Below, one piece after another: positions 56,408 through 64,000 of a DNA stretch of 64,000 bases. A program made the translations under genes and the position numbers. How positions within the stretch are numbered: the first letter of the stretch is position 1; each line of letters opens with the position of its first letter. A model generated the notes under the pieces. The model ran no database searches. It saw nothing but the letters and a program-made list of their open reading frames with translations, and was not told the origin of the DNA. The stretch covers positions 124,001 through 188,000 of the forward strand of contig CAUDCW010000003.1 of assembly GCA_958448165.1 (NCBI GenBank). The letters are read 5' to 3'. The stretch is from an uncultured Oscillospiraceae bacterium. Its GTDB lineage: Bacteria; Bacillota; Clostridia; Oscillospirales; Acutalibacteraceae.

Positions 56408-57781
56408 TTATTCTTTGCCGTAATATTTATCAAGGTACTCGTCCTTGATTCTCTTAAGCTCGCTTCTCGGCAGGATTGAAAGCAGCTTCCAGCCGATTTC
56501 AAGAGTTTCTTCAATATCACGGTTTGCATTATAGCCCTGTGAAACATACTGCTTTTCAAATTCATCGGCAAACTTAGCATAAAGCTTATCAATATCCGTG
56601 AGGGCGGCTTCGCCGAGAACAACCATAAGCTCCTTGGCATCCTTACCTCTTGAATACGCCGCAAAGAGCTGGTTCATTGTGTTGGCGTGGTCAGCTCTTG
56701 TTTTGCCCTCGCCTATACCCTTATCCTTAAGACGGCTGAGCGACGGAAGAACGTCAATCGGCGGAGCAATATTCTTGCGGTAAAGCTCACGGCTCAAAAT
56801 AATCTGTCCCTCTGTGATATAACCGGTAAGGTCGGGAATCGGGTGGGTTTTGTCGTCCTCGGGCATTGTGAGAATCGGAATAAGAGTAATACTGCCGTTT
56901 TTGCCCTTTTGTCTGCCTGCTCTCTCATAGAGCGAAGCAAGGTCGGTGTACATATATCCGGGATAGCCTCGTCTGCCGGGAACTTCCTTTCTTGCGGCGG
57001 AAACCTCACGCAGAGCGTCGGCGTAGTTTGTGATATCGGTCATAATAACGAGAACGTGCATACCTGCATCAAATGCAAGGTATTCGGCAGCTGTAAGCGC
57101 CATTCTCGGGGTTGCTATACGCTCGATTGCCGGGTCGTTCGCAAGGTTCACGAACATAACGGTTCTGTCGATAGCGCCTGTTTCCTTAAAGCTTTCAACA
57201 AAGAAGTTTGATTCCTCAAAGGTGATACCCATTGCGGCGAAAACAACGGCGAAAGGCTCGCTTGTTCCTCTTACCTTTGCCTGTCTTGCAATCTGCGCCG
57301 CAAGCTGTGCGTGCGGCAAGCCTGATGCCGAGAATATCGGCAGCTTCTGACCTCTTACAAGAGTGTTCAGTCCGTCAATAGCCGAAATACCTGTCTGTAT
57401 AAACTCCTGCGGATAGTTTCTTGCCGCAGGATTCATCGGCAATCCGTTGATGTCCATTCTCTTTTCGGGCAGGATATCGGGGCCGCCGTCAATCGGTCTG
57501 CCGAGTCCGTCAAAAACACGGCTGAGCATATCCTCGCTTACGCCGAGCTCCATACTTCTGCCGAGAAATCTGACCTTGCTGTTTGAAAGGTTAATTCCTG
57601 CGCTGTTTTCAAAAAGCTGAACCAGCGCATCGGTGCCGTTGATTTCAAGAACCTTACAGCGGCGTTTTTCTCCGCTTGCAAGCTCGATCTCGCCAAGCTC
57701 GTTATAGCAAACGCCGTCAACTCCCTTTACAAGCATCAAGGGACCTGCGACCTCTTCAATTGTTCTGTACTCCTTTGGCAT
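56408..57781 (-). CDS. ntpB: V-type ATPase subunit B
   Basis: 457 residues. It starts KEYRTIEEVAGPLMLVKGVDGVCYNELGEI. The nucleotide-binding fold is present but the P-loop is replaced (FSASGLPHAQLAAQIA), as in all non-catalytic B subunits. Further motifs are MGITFEESNFFVESFKETGAIDR, DITNYADALREVSAARKEVPGRRGYPGYMYTDLA and the end LKRIKDEYLDKYYG. It alternates with A in the hexameric head. The start overlaps the ntpA stop as TAATG, after GGGAGG. Confidence 0.98.
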   Translation of the reverse strand: MPKEYRTIEEVAGPLMLVKGVDGVCYNELGEIELASGEKRRCKVLEINGTDALVQLFENSAGINLSNSKVRFLGRSMELGVSEDMLSRVFDGLGRPIDGGPDILPEKRMDINGLPMNPAARNYPQEFIQTGISAIDGLNTLVRGQKLPIFSASGLPHAQLAAQIARQAKVRGTSEPFAVVFAAMGITFEESNFFVESFKETGAIDRTVMFVNLANDPAIERIATPRMALTAAEYLAFDAGMHVLVIMTDITNYADALREVSAARKEVPGRRGYPGYMYTDLASLYERAGRQKGKNGSITLIPILTMPEDDKTHPIPDLTGYITEGQIILSRELYRKNIAPPIDVLPSLSRLKDKGIGEGKTRADHANTMNQLFAAYSRGKDAKELMVVLGEAALTDIDKLYAKFADEFEKQYVSQGYNANRDIEETLEIGWKLLSILPRSELKRIKDEYLDKYYGKE

Positions 57782-59553
57782 TACAGCTCGCCTCCCTTGT
57801 CAATCTGCTCGTTAATCTGCTCCTCGAGCTTTTCAAGAATAGCCTTGTATTCCTCGTCAACCTTTTCGATGACTGTATATTTATATCTGCCTATCTGCTC
57901 ACGGACAGGGAGCGAAACAAGCGAATTTACGCCTGCGCCCTGATTCAACGCATCAAGAGCAAGATCATAATAAGCAAGAATCAAAAGCATCATAAGGTGC
58001 TGCTTTTTAAGCGGTGTGTAGGTGTCAACCTCGTGGAATGCGTCCTGATGCAGGAAGTCCTCACGGATTGAACGTGCGGCTTCAAGCTTGATTCTGTCGG
58101 GAGCCGAAAGTGCGTCCATACCGACAAGCTTTACAATTTCGTCAAGCTCTGCCTCCTCCTGAAGAATTCCCATCATCTTGTGGCGACATTCCATCCAGTC
58201 GGGAGCAACTGTGTCGTTGTACCAGTCAGCCATTGTATCTACATAAAGCGAGTAGCTGTTGAGCCAGTTTATAGCCGGGAAGTGACGCTTGTAGGCAAGC
58301 GCAGAGTCAAGACCCCAGAACACCTTGACGATACGCAGTGTTGCCTGTGAAACAGGCTCGGAAATATCGCCGCCCGGAGGAGATACCGCACCGATAACGG
58401 ACAATGCGCCCTCCTGCTCGTCACTGCCGAGCGTGATTACACGTCCTGCACGCTCATAGAACTGAGCAAGACGGCTGCCGAGGTATGCAGGGTAACCCTC
58501 TTCACCGGGCATTTCTTCAAGTCTGCCCGACATTTCACGCAGAGCCTCTGCCCAGCGTGAGGTTGAGTCGCCCATAAGCGCAACCGAATAACCCATATCA
58601 CGGAAATACTCGGCTATTGTGATACCGGTATAAATAGAAGCCTCACGAGCCGCAACAGGCATATCGGATGTATTGGCAATAAGCACAGTTCTCTCCATAA
58701 GTGAATGACCTGTTTTCGGGTCGATAAGCTCTGGGAATTCGTTCAGAACGTCTGTCATCTCGTTGCCGCGTTCGCCGCAGCCGATATATACAACAATGTC
58801 AGCCTCTGCCCATTTTGCAAGCTGATGCTGAACAACTGTTTTGCCGCTTCCGAAAGGTCCCGGAACAGCCGCAACGCCGCCCTTTGCTATCGGGAAAAAG
58901 GTGTCGATAACACGCTGACCCGTTACAAGCGGCATATCGGGAGAGAGCTTTTTCTTGTATGGTCTGCCGACACGGACAGGCCATTTCTGCATCATTGTTA
59001 TTTCACGGTCTGCGCCGTTTTCGTCCGTTACAACCGCTATAACGCTGTCAACGGTAAATTCGCCGCTCTTGATTGATTTTACAGTTCCGCTGACCTTATT
59101 GGGAACCATAATTTTCTGAACGACAATCTGTGTTTCCTGAACAGTGCCGAGCACATCGCCCGACTGAACCTTATCGCCGACCCTTGCAGTCGGCACAAAG
59201 CTCCACTTTTTCTCTCTGTTAAGCGATGGAACCTCAACACCTCTTTCAAGGTTGTTGCCGGACACACGCATAATTTCGTCAAGCGGTCTTTGGATACCGT
59301 CGTAAATACTGCCGATAAGTCCGGGGCCAAGCTCAACGCTCAAGGGTGAACCGGTGGATTCAACCGGCTCGCCGGGTCCCAGTCCCGAGGTTTCCTCATA
59401 AACCTGTATTGACGCCTTGTCGCCGTGCATTTCGATGATTTCACCGATGAGCCTTTGCTCGCTTACACGGACAACGTCAAACATATTTGCGTCACGCATA
59501 CCCTCTGCTACAACAAGGGGACCCGCAACCTTTTGTATAATACCTTTGCTCAT
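57781..59553 (-). CDS. ntpA: V-type ATPase catalytic subunit A
   Basis: 590 residues. A beta-barrel N-terminus is followed by the A-subunit-specific non-homologous region (about 110-200), then the P-loop GPFGSGKTVVQHQLAKWA, YIGCGERGNEMTDVLNEFP, LMGDSTSRWAEALREMSGRLEEMPGEEGYPAYL and SPPGGDISEPVSQATLRIVKVFWGLD. It hydrolyses or makes ATP at the A/B interfaces. Its length equals that of Enterococcus hirae NtpA (593). It overlaps ntpB by one base and lies 27 bases after the subunit F gene. Confidence 0.99.
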   Translation of the reverse strand: MSKGIIQKVAGPLVVAEGMRDANMFDVVRVSEQRLIGEIIEMHGDKASIQVYEETSGLGPGEPVESTGSPLSVELGPGLIGSIYDGIQRPLDEIMRVSGNNLERGVEVPSLNREKKWSFVPTARVGDKVQSGDVLGTVQETQIVVQKIMVPNKVSGTVKSIKSGEFTVDSVIAVVTDENGADREITMMQKWPVRVGRPYKKKLSPDMPLVTGQRVIDTFFPIAKGGVAAVPGPFGSGKTVVQHQLAKWAEADIVVYIGCGERGNEMTDVLNEFPELIDPKTGHSLMERTVLIANTSDMPVAAREASIYTGITIAEYFRDMGYSVALMGDSTSRWAEALREMSGRLEEMPGEEGYPAYLGSRLAQFYERAGRVITLGSDEQEGALSVIGAVSPPGGDISEPVSQATLRIVKVFWGLDSALAYKRHFPAINWLNSYSLYVDTMADWYNDTVAPDWMECRHKMMGILQEEAELDEIVKLVGMDALSAPDRIKLEAARSIREDFLHQDAFHEVDTYTPLKKQHLMMLLILAYYDLALDALNQGAGVNSLVSLPVREQIGRYKYTVIEKVDEEYKAILEKLEEQINEQIDKGGEL

Positions 59554-59580
59554 TTTTATCTTTCATTCCCTTCAGGTGGG

Positions 59581-59898
59581 TTAATCGTTAAATATAATAT
59601 CTGAACCGACTGCCTTTTCAACATACTTTTTTACATTGGCGATTCCGATTCCGTTGTTGTCCTTAACGCCCGGAATAGGAATAACCGCCGGCAGCGGATG
59701 CTGCGACAGCCTGTCTATTTCAGCTTCAAGCTGCAAAGCCAGTGATTCTGTAATATATATCACAGCATACTCGCCGTTTGCAATGCGCCTGAATTTTTCG
59801 GTCGGGTCTTCCCCGTATTCAATTGCGACAACGTCAATGCCGAGTACGCCAAAGCCATACACACTGTCACGGTCGCCGATTGCTGCAATCCTATACAT
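59581..59898 (-). CDS. ntpG: V-type ATPase subunit F (NtpG in E. hirae naming)
   Basis: 105 residues. It starts MYRIAAIGDRDSVYGFGVLGID, followed by YAVIYITESLALQLEAEID and PAVIPIPGVKDNNGIGIANVKKYVEKAVGSDII, the small Rossmann-like fold of subunit F. It binds the D shaft and helps regulate catalysis. Its start overlaps ntpC by 8 bases; GAGGG precedes the ATG. Confidence 0.94.
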   Translation of the reverse strand: MYRIAAIGDRDSVYGFGVLGIDVVAIEYGEDPTEKFRRIANGEYAVIYITESLALQLEAEIDRLSQHPLPAVIPIPGVKDNNGIGIANVKKYVEKAVGSDIIFND

Positions 59899-60859
59899 AC
59901 ATATCCCTCAGTCTTTCGTTTACTGCGCCCGGGTCAAGGCCATTGAGCTTTGCCGACAATATCAGCCTTACAGCCTTGATTTCGTTCTCTCTGGCTATTA
60001 TATAAGCTGCAAGAGGACCGATAGTAAAAGGCTCGCTCTTCTGCGGCTTTATGCTGTCGATAAGCTTGTCATCACACCACTTTTCAAAGGCTGACGGTGA
60101 GGTTTTCAACGCTTCAACCGCAGTTGAATAAGAGGTGGTTGAAAGATAATTGAAAATTTCGTCAAGTGATTTTGACGCCGCCTTTGCAAGCAGATTTACA
60201 TTCAAGCTTTCACACGGAGCCAGCGCCCTTGTGATGAAGTCAAGGCTTTTGCCTGTTTTTTCGCATCTGACAGCCGTTTTAATGTCAGCGCTTGCAACCG
60301 TAAGCTCTGCATAAAGCCCGATAACCTCGCTGTCGGTTTCAAAGGCTTTTTCATATATACAATTCAGGCAGTCGTGATCAATGATAATGTCACAAAGCTG
60401 ACCGTCGCCTGTCTGCAAAAGCGTTGTCATAGCCTGCTGTGCGGTATTCTGAAGCAGCTCGGGCAGATTTTTGTAGTTGTGCGACTTTATCGCATCATAT
60501 ATTTTTTCGCCCGATACGGTGCCGTTTTGCATAAACATTCCGTTGGGGTTCACATCACGGGTGACAGCCTTTACCGAAACCTTGAGATTGTGAAAATCAT
60601 CGGAATAACGGAACACATCGAAGGGCGACATATCGTCGGTAAGCTCAGCCATAAGCTCCCACAGCTTTTTTCTCTCTGCCGCCAGCAGTGCCGAAACATC
60701 GGTTTCCTGCTCATCTGTTCCAAAGCCCTTGTCATAGAGATATTGCAAACAATCGTCGTAGCTTTTTGAATTGATAAGATTGTCGATATCCTGACGTGAC
60801 AGAAGCGAAAGCTCCCTTGACCGTATCCGCGCAACTGCGTAGGTGTAGTCCTTACTCAA
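59891..60859 (-). CDS. ntpC: V-type ATPase subunit C/d (rotor-ring cap)
   Basis: 322 residues with a TTG start after GGAGGTGTTAAT. It begins YTYAVARIRSRELSLLSRQDIDNLINS and is an all-helical protein. The end FTIGPLAAYIIARENEIKAVRLILSAKLNGLDPGAVNERLRDMYV is the conserved C-terminal signature of the family. It forms the funnel linking the K ring to D/F. It lies 14 bases after ntpE. Confidence 0.95.
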   Translation of the reverse strand: MSKDYTYAVARIRSRELSLLSRQDIDNLINSKSYDDCLQYLYDKGFGTDEQETDVSALLAAERKKLWELMAELTDDMSPFDVFRYSDDFHNLKVSVKAVTRDVNPNGMFMQNGTVSGEKIYDAIKSHNYKNLPELLQNTAQQAMTTLLQTGDGQLCDIIIDHDCLNCIYEKAFETDSEVIGLYAELTVASADIKTAVRCEKTGKSLDFITRALAPCESLNVNLLAKAASKSLDEIFNYLSTTSYSTAVEALKTSPSAFEKWCDDKLIDSIKPQKSEPFTIGPLAAYIIARENEIKAVRLILSAKLNGLDPGAVNERLRDMYV

Positions 60860-60873
60860 ATTAACACCTCCGA

Positions 60874-61461
60874 TTATGAAAACAGCATTGAATAAACCTC
60901 GTCCTGAAGCTCATCATACTTTTCACTGAAAATTGCGTCAAAGGAACAGTTTTCTTCAATTCCGCCGTAAACAAGAACAAATCCGCCGTCAATGTCCGAC
61001 GTTTCGTCCGACAGAGTAAGCATACCGCCCGACAAGTCGGAAAGCTTTTTGCCAAAATCAGACGGAAGTCTTGATTTATCGCTTTTATTGAAAGAAATTT
61101 TGCCTTGTTCGTTTTTGTGAGCATTTTTCGCTATCATCTTATAAATAACGTCAAAATACTCGTTTGCGGGAAGTGAAACCAAATGCTTGTGTGCCGCTTT
61201 GATAAAGTCTGATATTATGCTCTGCTTTGTATTGAGCATCGACTGCTTTTTTGCAAGAGCTGCCGACGATTCTCCCCTTGCCTTGATGTCCTCGCACTCA
61301 GACTTCGTCTTTGCTTTTATGGCTTCAACATTCTTTTCGGTTTCCTTTAATATTTTTTGCTTATTTTCAAATGCAGATTTTTCAGCTTCGCCCTTGATTT
61401 TTGCAACCGCAGCGTCGCTGTCGTCCTTAATCTGCTGTAGAATTTTTTCTAAGCCGTTCAT
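60874..61461 (-). CDS. ntpE: V-type ATPase subunit E (peripheral stalk)
   Basis: 195 residues. A long N-terminal helix (about 1-90: LEKILQQIKDDSDAAVAKIKGEAEKSAFENKQKIL and onward), rich in Ala/Lys/Glu, is followed by an alpha/beta C-terminal head with VDGGFVLVYGGIEENCSFDAIF. It is the E subunit of the stator. Its partner stalk subunit (NtpF/subunit H type) is not seen here and may lie upstream of ntpI outside the window. GGAGA precedes the ATG. Confidence 0.94.
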   Translation of the reverse strand: MNGLEKILQQIKDDSDAAVAKIKGEAEKSAFENKQKILKETEKNVEAIKAKTKSECEDIKARGESSAALAKKQSMLNTKQSIISDFIKAAHKHLVSLPANEYFDVIYKMIAKNAHKNEQGKISFNKSDKSRLPSDFGKKLSDLSGGMLTLSDETSDIDGGFVLVYGGIEENCSFDAIFSEKYDELQDEVYSMLFS

Positions 61462-61502
61462 CTGTCATTCTCCGTTCCAATAGGATCATATTAGTATTCA
61501 GC

Positions 61503-61985
61503 TTACAGCTTAAGACCCGGAATGCTGAATACTGCAAGCATTGAAATAAGGAGAGCGAGAATTGCGTATGTTTCAACCATTGCAGGGAGCAGGATAGTTT
61601 TACCGAACTGGTCGGGTCTTTTTGAAATTGTGCCGATACCTGCTACCGAGCACTTGCCCTGATAGATTGCAGAGAACAGTCCCGAGAATGCAATCGGAAG
61701 GCTTGCGGCGAAATAAAGCAGACCCTTGGTAGCCGAGATGTTGGGGTCGCCGCCGAGAATGCCGATGTTTGAGAGAATAAGGAAGGCTACAAGCAAGCCG
61801 TAAATACCCTGTGTTGCAGGAAGAAGCTGGAAGATAAGAACCTTACCGAATTTTGACGGGTCCTCCGCCAGAACGCCCGAAGCCGCAACGCCTGCCTTGC
61901 CAACGCCGATAGCCGAGCCTATGCCTGCCATAAAGGTAGCGAGTGCCGCACCAATAAGTCCGAAAATTATACCTAAATTATCCAT
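61503..61985 (-). CDS. ntpK: V-type ATPase membrane ring subunit K, sodium-type ligands
   Basis: 160 residues from ATG 61985 (AAGGAGG upstream); the longer frame falls in ntpI. Four membrane helices arise from a duplicated hairpin. The first half has FQLLPATQGIYG (Leu55, Thr58, Gln59) and the second AIYQGKCSVAG (Gln109) and MVETYAIL (Glu138). These align with the sodium ligands Leu61, Thr64, Gln65, Gln110 and Glu139 of E. hirae NtpK. The first-half counterpart of the acidic residue is absent, as in double-hairpin rings. It forms the ion-translocating rotor ring. Confidence 0.97.
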   Translation of the reverse strand: MDNLGIIFGLIGAALATFMAGIGSAIGVGKAGVAASGVLAEDPSKFGKVLIFQLLPATQGIYGLLVAFLILSNIGILGGDPNISATKGLLYFAASLPIAFSGLFSAIYQGKCSVAGIGTISKRPDQFGKTILLPAMVETYAILALLISMLAVFSIPGLKL

Positions 61986-63996
61986 TTTTAATGTCCTCCT
62001 TGATATTGTAGTGTTTTGTATTAATTTTAAAGGGAGCGAACTTTTCTCCGCCGCCCTCATAAAATTTGCCGAAGAATTCAACAAACTGCAAACGGTTTGT
62101 GTGAACGTATGCGCCCAGAGCATTGATGCCGATATTGAGCGTGTGTCCAATAAGGAACACGATTGTAAACGGTATTACGCCGAGTCCGCCGCCGAACATA
62201 CTGCCTATCTGGTTGAAAACCTGAGCGATAACACCTGTTGCAAGACCGAGCGCAAGAAGTCTTGAATATGAAAGAATATCGCTTAAATAGCTTGTTACGC
62301 CATAAACGCCGTAAATACCTTTCAGCAGACGCTTGACGGGCTTGGAGCCTCTGCCGCTGAAGAACAGTATTATAACTGCGCCGACAAGCGCACAGACACC
62401 GCCGATTGTCAGGAATATTGGCGGAAGTGTAAAGCCTGTCATCGACTTGAGCATATCCATTGAAAGCAGGGCGAGTATGCCGCCGCCGACAAGCAGATAC
62501 CAGCTCAGGACATCATACACAGCGTCAAGCGGTTTGCCGTTTTTGATTGACATATAGCCGCTTATGCCTAGTCCGACAAAGATATGAATGATGCCGAACA
62601 GGAAGCAATACATCAGAAGCGTCATAGAGTTTGTGCCCTGTATCGGGTCAAACCACAGCGGCGGGAACTTCCAGTCGGCGTTAAAGAAGGTTTTTCCGAT
62701 AACGGTAATTGCGTCGCCGAAAAAGCTGCCGTACATTGCGCCCCAGAAGGTTGTGGAGATGCCGCAGAAAAAGAACATTTTAACGCTCTTTTTAAGACCC
62801 TCCTCCATATTTTTGAATTTCTTCAATATAACGGCGCAGGCGATTGTCATAACCAGACCGTAGCCGGCGTCCGAGAACATCATACCGAAGAAAATATAAT
62901 AGAAAATTGCCATAATGCCTGTCGGGTCAAATTCGTACCGTTTTGGCAGGCTGTAGGTTTCAAGCACGCTTTCAACAGGCCTTGAAAAAGCGTTGTTCTG
63001 AAGAGCTATCGGGATTTCCTCGTTTTCGGGAATATCCTGACATTCGACAACAGCGTCAAATTTTTCGCCTAAATACCGCGTCAGCGGCTGTGCGTCCTTT
63101 TCGGCGATATAGCCCTTGAGGAAGAACGTGTGCTTTGTGTTCTCAAGCTTTTCAAGCTCGCCGTATTTTTCGGCTCGCATAACATAGTAGTCTTCCATAA
63201 ATTTAAAGGAATCACGGCTGTTTTCAAAAGCTTTGATTTTTTCTTCGTCATCTTCAATTCCTTTTTCAAGGTTCTTTATCCGCTCCTCAAGCTGGCGTAT
63301 TCTGTCGGCAGGCGGATATTTTGAAACAACGCTCGGGGCGCTGTAGCCCATTTTTCTCAGAGCCTCCTCAACCAAGGGCTGTTCGTCCCTTTTGCAGATG
63401 ATGAAAACACAGGTCATTTCCTTAGACGAGCTTATAACCTCGACCTCGACCGATGAAATTTCGGGATTCTGCTCAACAATTTTAAGCAATATCTGCTCAT
63501 AGCTCAGCTGCTCGGGAAATGTGCCGATAAAGGCGGAGCTTGAATCGGTGCCCTTGAACCTCATTGAAATATCAAGGCTTTGCCATGGGAGCAATGATTC
63601 AATCTGATACTCATATTTTGCGATATCGGCTTTTTTGTCAGACAAGCCTTTATCAAGCGCAATCACGTCATTAGCACTGCGCATAATGTCTATTGACTTT
63701 GATACACGGCTGTAATACTCGTCTGCCGACAGCAGATCTCTGCCCTTGAACATATCAAGCATTGATGATTTCTCGGGGAAATAGCGAAGCATAATTTCAT
63801 AGGCTTTTGCGGCTGTCGCTGAGTTTTTCATAAAAAGCGATTGCTGCTGGGCGGTTTCTTCTTTTGTAAAAACGCTGCCCTCGTATTCAAGCGGAGTAAT
63901 CTCTATCACGCCCCGGCGCTGGAGTGCCTCCATAATCGCTTTTCGGTTTTTTCTTAATGCGCAAATGCTGATTTGCTGCATTTTTACTACCGGCAA
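61978..63996 (-). CDS. ntpI: V-type ATPase subunit I/a (membrane stator), start near window end
   Basis: 672 residues in the window's open frame. The N-terminal cytoplasmic half (about 1-350) has coiled-coil stretches around 215-270. The membrane half has seven to eight helices: RYEFDPTGIMAIFYYIFFGMMFSDAGYGLV, the conserved Arg-containing DILSYSRLLALGLATGVIAQVFNQI, and QFVEFFGKFYEGGGEKFAPF at the end. Starting at TTG 63996 gives MPVVKMQQISICAL, which looks like the family's MAxVKMKK start; ATG 63981 is the other choice. Any ribosome site lies outside. It forms the ion half-channels against ring K and overlaps ntpK by 8 bases. Confidence 0.95.
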   Translation of the reverse strand: MPVVKMQQISICALRKNRKAIMEALQRRGVIEITPLEYEGSVFTKEETAQQQSLFMKNSATAAKAYEIMLRYFPEKSSMLDMFKGRDLLSADEYYSRVSKSIDIMRSANDVIALDKGLSDKKADIAKYEYQIESLLPWQSLDISMRFKGTDSSSAFIGTFPEQLSYEQILLKIVEQNPEISSVEVEVISSSKEMTCVFIICKRDEQPLVEEALRKMGYSAPSVVSKYPPADRIRQLEERIKNLEKGIEDDEEKIKAFENSRDSFKFMEDYYVMRAEKYGELEKLENTKHTFFLKGYIAEKDAQPLTRYLGEKFDAVVECQDIPENEEIPIALQNNAFSRPVESVLETYSLPKRYEFDPTGIMAIFYYIFFGMMFSDAGYGLVMTIACAVILKKFKNMEEGLKKSVKMFFFCGISTTFWGAMYGSFFGDAITVIGKTFFNADWKFPPLWFDPIQGTNSMTLLMYCFLFGIIHIFVGLGISGYMSIKNGKPLDAVYDVLSWYLLVGGGILALLSMDMLKSMTGFTLPPIFLTIGGVCALVGAVIILFFSGRGSKPVKRLLKGIYGVYGVTSYLSDILSYSRLLALGLATGVIAQVFNQIGSMFGGGLGVIPFTIVFLIGHTLNIGINALGAYVHTNRLQFVEFFGKFYEGGGEKFAPFKINTKHYNIKEDIKNG

Positions 63997-64000
63997 GGTT

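Overview
The window looks like chromosome from a spore-forming, probably gut-dwelling Clostridia member of the Ruminococcus/Oscillospiraceae type. The evidence is a type I dockerin fragment, a cotJ spore-coat operon, ribosomal protein S21, a T-box ahead of alaS, an infC gene with an ATT start, a V-type ATPase operon, strong Shine-Dalgarno sites with many TTG starts, and promoters of TTGACA-N17-TATAAT type. The species cannot be fixed from the sequence alone.

Region 1 (1-4.4 kb) is accessory DNA. It holds the 3' end of a dockerin protein, a small lipoprotein, a decayed replication-protein-like fragment and a large serine recombinase. The recombinase sits at one end of an element that cuts the spore-coat gene cotJC after about codon 64, while cotJA and cotJB remain intact beside it. 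The recombinase reads into cotJC antisense DNA for its last codons. The layout resembles elements that interrupt sporulation genes, such as skin in sigK.

Region 2 (4.5-26.7 kb) is mostly housekeeping on the minus strand: a histidine phosphatase, a CD1247-like protein, EF-P, Xaa-Pro peptidase, aroQ, yqeG, rpsU, leuS-rsfS-yqeK-nadD-yhbY, rdgB, ftsY-smc-Elp3-like-rnc-plsX, then trmFO-topA-dprA-SpoU methylase. A 178-bp MITE-like repeat lies at 5144-5321, with a second copy at 45356-45534.

Region 3 (26.7-45.2 kb) holds infC-rpmI-rplT with its leader; a three-gene biotin cluster with exactly the subunit set of a transcarboxylase; alaS with an alanine T-box; tRNA-Val followed by a RelB-YoeB toxin-antitoxin pair; nrdR; an lgt-like gene; a repeat-rich membrane protein; ybaK; exoA; an MscS channel; an 861-residue MORN-repeat protein; and a family 2 glycosyltransferase.

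Region 4 (45.3-55.7 kb) is a polyamine cluster: arginine/ornithine/lysine decarboxylase, SpeE, carboxy(nor)spermidine dehydrogenase and decarboxylase, agmatine deiminase and N-carbamoylputrescine amidase. Together they could convert arginine via agmatine to putrescine and then spermidine. A roughly 340-nt leader with its own promoter and terminator precedes the decarboxylase and matches no riboswitch class I could recall. uraA and upp are divergent from a shared region. Palindromic repeats built on GGAACGGTC/GACCGTTCC are scattered here.

Region 5 (55.7-64 kb) is a V-type ATPase operon in the order I-K-E-C-F-A-B-D. Its K ring subunit carries the residues that bind sodium in Enterococcus hirae NtpK.
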